From Pseudoalteromonas luteoviolacea (GTDB taxonomy: Bacteria; Pseudomonadota; Gammaproteobacteria; Enterobacterales; Alteromonadaceae), in the NCBI RefSeq assembly GCF_000814765.1, contig NZ_JWIC01000004.1, forward strand, positions 908,501 through 972,500: 64,000 nucleotides of DNA, in the 5' to 3' direction. A model generated the notes under the pieces. It was not told the origin of the DNA. It searched no databases and worked only from the letters and a program-made list of their open reading frames with translations. The position numbers and the translations under genes were made by a program. Positions within the stretch are counted from its first letter, which is position 1; each line of letters opens with the position of its first letter. Shown one piece after another: positions 62,117 through 64,000 of the stretch.

Positions 62117-63034
62117 CTAACCTTTGGCTGGTTTATTTAGTAAATAAACTGCACATAAAGCCAAAACACCTCCAATGAACATAGTCAAACTTAGCTGCTC
62201 GTCAAAATACCAAATGGACATACCCATTGCCGTTACTGGTACAATGAAGATAAAAGAGCTTGATCGACTTGGCCCTAATCGTTGATTCGCTAAAAAGAAG
62301 ATACTGGTTGCGATACTGACGACAATCACGGATAGGTATAGCATGTGATACCAATAAATAGCGGAGTAATTTGTAATACTACTCAACGGCGATAGGTCAT
62401 ACGCAAACAGATAGCTCAATACCATTGCCCAAAAATACATCGCAGCGCTAAATGTAAGGAAATCCCCGAATTTAGTACCTTGCTTACTAATGAGGGTTAA
62501 AAATGCCCAAGTTAAAGAGGCGAGTAAAAAGTAGGCATTTCCAGAGGCAAATATTTGCGCCGCGTCGAAAAGCCAGATTTCTATCATAAACAACCCGCCA
62601 ATAAGCCCTAATATACAGCCGATAAGTTGCTTATTAGAAAGCGTAGAGCGAAAAATGAACGTACTAAGAATAATGGTAAAAATAGGGTTGGTTGTGGTTA
62701 CTAGCATACCTCCTTTGCCGGGCAAACCATCATATAGCCCTAGGAAAAATAACTGATTGTATGCGGCCATTAATATGCCAGCGGGTATGGACCAAAGTAA
62801 AGCCTGTCTAGAAAAAAATAGTTTTTGCAGTTTACTTTTATAGACCAATAGTAAAATCGGCAGCATGCTGAGCGTTGCCAGTGCAATGCGATAAAATACT
62901 GTCAGTGTTGCAGGAGCCATATCCGCAATGATTTTGCCAGAGATCCAGCTCGAGCCCCAAATAAGCATCGCACTTATCAATGATAGGATAACCGTCGTAT
63001 CTTTTGATGATTGATTTAGTACCGTCGTTGACAT
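62117..63034 (-). CDS. EamA-family (DMT) transporter
   Basis: Inner-membrane protein of 305 residues with ten predicted helices in two EamA repeats. The repeat-start motifs MLIWGSSWISGKIIADMAP, VTTTNPIFTIILSTFIF and GPSRSSSFIFIVPVTAMGMSIWYFDEQLS are typical. The start ATG at 63034 (MSTTVLNQSSK) has GAGGGA five bases upstream; a longer frame start is rejected. DMT exporters carry amino acids, metabolites or drugs; substrate unknown. Convergent with the DUF962 gene. Confidence 0.9.
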   Translation of the reverse strand: MSTTVLNQSSKDTTVILSLISAMLIWGSSWISGKIIADMAPATLTVFYRIALATLSMLPILLLVYKSKLQKLFFSRQALLWSIPAGILMAAYNQLFFLGLYDGLPGKGGMLVTTTNPIFTIILSTFIFRSTLSNKQLIGCILGLIGGLFMIEIWLFDAAQIFASGNAYFLLASLTWAFLTLISKQGTKFGDFLTFSAAMYFWAMVLSYLFAYDLSPLSSITNYSAIYWYHMLYLSVIVVSIATSIFFLANQRLGPSRSSSFIFIVPVTAMGMSIWYFDEQLSLTMFIGGVLALCAVYLLNKPAKG

Positions 63035-63613
63035 GACTTCCCTCTTTATTAACAACATTGCAATCAAAGCAGCTTATTGGCTTTGAGACTTAGCTCATAT
63101 TAGAAGCAGTAGGATAATACAATTTCATCTTAATATGTGTATTGAATTCGGAAAAAGACAATGAAAGAGAAGTATTAGTACTAGTTAGTATTGGTTTAGA
63201 GTATTTATTATATCTGTTTTAATTGTTGAAAGTCATAAGTAAGTCAGTTTTAGAACGCTTAAATTAATAAGGAAAGTAGTATCGAAGGAAGGAATAGTGG
63301 GTCGGCTTTATCGTATTATAGTTGTATATTTACTGATGATAAGTGTTATTTGAACTTGTTATGATTAATAAGTTACCTAATAAAGGCGAGGACACCTCTA
63401 ATGCAGGTGTAGACTGAATAGATGTATTTCACCAAAAATAATATGAATATTGGTCCTTTTTGTAGCCTAATTTAGGCTTTACTTATCGATGATTAATAAT
63501 CGGCGTAATTGGTAATAGTCAAGGCTTACAATCTAGCTGTAATGCCCCGTAATTGCATTTAATCTTAATCACCCTATAGTTGCACATAGATTATTCAGTT
63601 TGAGGGAAACGCT
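63035..63613. other. Gene-free 0.58-kb stretch between EamA and final gene
   Basis: No coding sequence of normal size. A tiny 18-codon frame (ATG at 63361, MINKLPNKGEDTSNAGVD) and a small hairpin (ACACCT / AGGTGT, 63392-63410) are visible, and a stem-loop AGCCTA / TAGGCT (63464-63478). None is convincing as a gene. It likely holds divergent promoters. Confidence 0.45.
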
Positions 63614-63952
63614 ATGGCTGCAAAAGTTACCGTAACATTTATCAATAAAACAAATACGCCAATGTTTGCTTTCTTATGCCAAGATAAGCAGATAGTTGCT
63701 TTGACTTTAACTCAAATATTCCCTGGATCAGCGTATAGGTTGTCTGAAGAAGTTGAGGATTTAGAAAGCTTACAGGTAGGGTTTGGTAAGTCTTGGTCTG
63801 CTGCGGAACTTGAAATGCAGTTAGATGTAAAAAGAGGTATAACAGATTTCAATGTCACCTTGGATAATGAAGGGGCAATGGAAATCGTAACAAACGGTGA
63901 CTTAAAGTTAAAACGAAAGCGTTACTTTTATGATGCAGCGATAGCTCAATAG
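63614..63952 (+). CDS. Unknown small soluble protein
   Basis: 112 residues, without signal peptide or membrane segment. An immunoglobulin- or cupin-like beta-rich pattern is suggested (KVTVTFINKTNTPMFAFLCQD...DFNVTLDNEGAMEIV). I recognise no family. GAGGGA precedes the ATG by seven bases and the composition is unremarkable. Transcribed alone in this window; the sequence after it (63953-64000) shows no gene. Confidence 0.75.
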   Translation: MAAKVTVTFINKTNTPMFAFLCQDKQIVALTLTQIFPGSAYRLSEEVEDLESLQVGFGKSWSAAELEMQLDVKRGITDFNVTLDNEGAMEIVTNGDLKLKRKRYFYDAAIAQ

Positions 63953-64000
63953 AGCTAAATGCATATGAATATTCATGGCACTTCTTCAGTAACTAGTCTC

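Noticed and set aside
1..64000. CRISPR array or cas genes
   Set aside because: No short regularly spaced repeats and no Cas-like proteins were seen anywhere in the window.

Overview
The window looks like chromosome from a marine gammaproteobacterium of the Alteromonadales, most likely Pseudoalteromonas or a close relative. This rests on protein resemblance and conserved gene order: uvrY-uvrC-pgsA followed by Gly/Cys/Leu tRNAs is the enterobacterial/marine gammaproteobacterial arrangement, QueC, QueE and CysK read like their E. coli counterparts, and there are many secreted proteases, DUF5916 and dCache-type proteins. The sequence is AT-leaning, intergenic hairpins are frequent, and I see no rRNA, CRISPR array, transposase, integrase or phage gene.

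Layout. 1-9.0 kb: a 5'-truncated acyltransferase, a PspB-like small membrane protein, divergent queC/queE (queuosine precursor), an orphan periplasmic binding protein, cysK, a DUF5916/CBM9-like outer-membrane protein and a DAACS symporter. 9.1-13.2 kb: uvrY-uvrC-pgsA and an eight-gene tRNA array (Gly-Cys-Leu, Gly-Leu, Gly-Cys-Leu) behind a strong sigma-70 promoter. 13.4-21.1 kb: an accessory-looking block. A 1185-residue protein combines a Lon-like Ser-Lys protease domain, a STAND-type NTPase, one membrane segment and TPRs. Downstream of it lie a divergent sigma-factor-like gene and an overlapping unknown gene, and divergent from it is a secreted subtilase with a chitin-binding-like tail. This is my main candidate for an undescribed system.

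21.1-29.6 kb: a lipoprotein, then one minus-strand operon of membrane-fusion protein, ABC ATPase, two FtsX/MacB-type permeases, NtrC-type activator and histidine kinase. It is preceded by a sigma-54-like -24/-12 element and a cluster of CGGACA repeats, which suggests autoregulation. 29.8-34.4 kb: three tandem paralogous lipoproteins of unknown function. 34.4-41.3 kb: a di-haem peroxidase with an FN3 domain, membrane proteins, a PepSY iron-uptake-type trio, a zinc-ribbon GNAT and an Asp/Glu-type racemase. 41.3-48.9 kb: two tandem 393-residue secreted paralogs produced by a duplication of about 1.7 kb that also copied the 3' end of the neighbouring SNF2 helicase gene, leaving a degenerate helicase remnant between the copies.

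48.8-56.3 kb: mostly ordinary single genes (GNATs, AraC regulator, endonuclease V, porin, dCache chemoreceptor, YaiI/DUF188). 56.7-61.8 kb: a heavy-metal RND efflux operon (His-rich small protein, CusB/CzcB-like adaptor, CusA/CzcA-like pump) without an outer-membrane factor. 61.8-64 kb: a DUF962 protein, an EamA transporter, a 0.6-kb gap and a small unknown protein. All function calls come from reading motifs and remembered families; no database search was possible.
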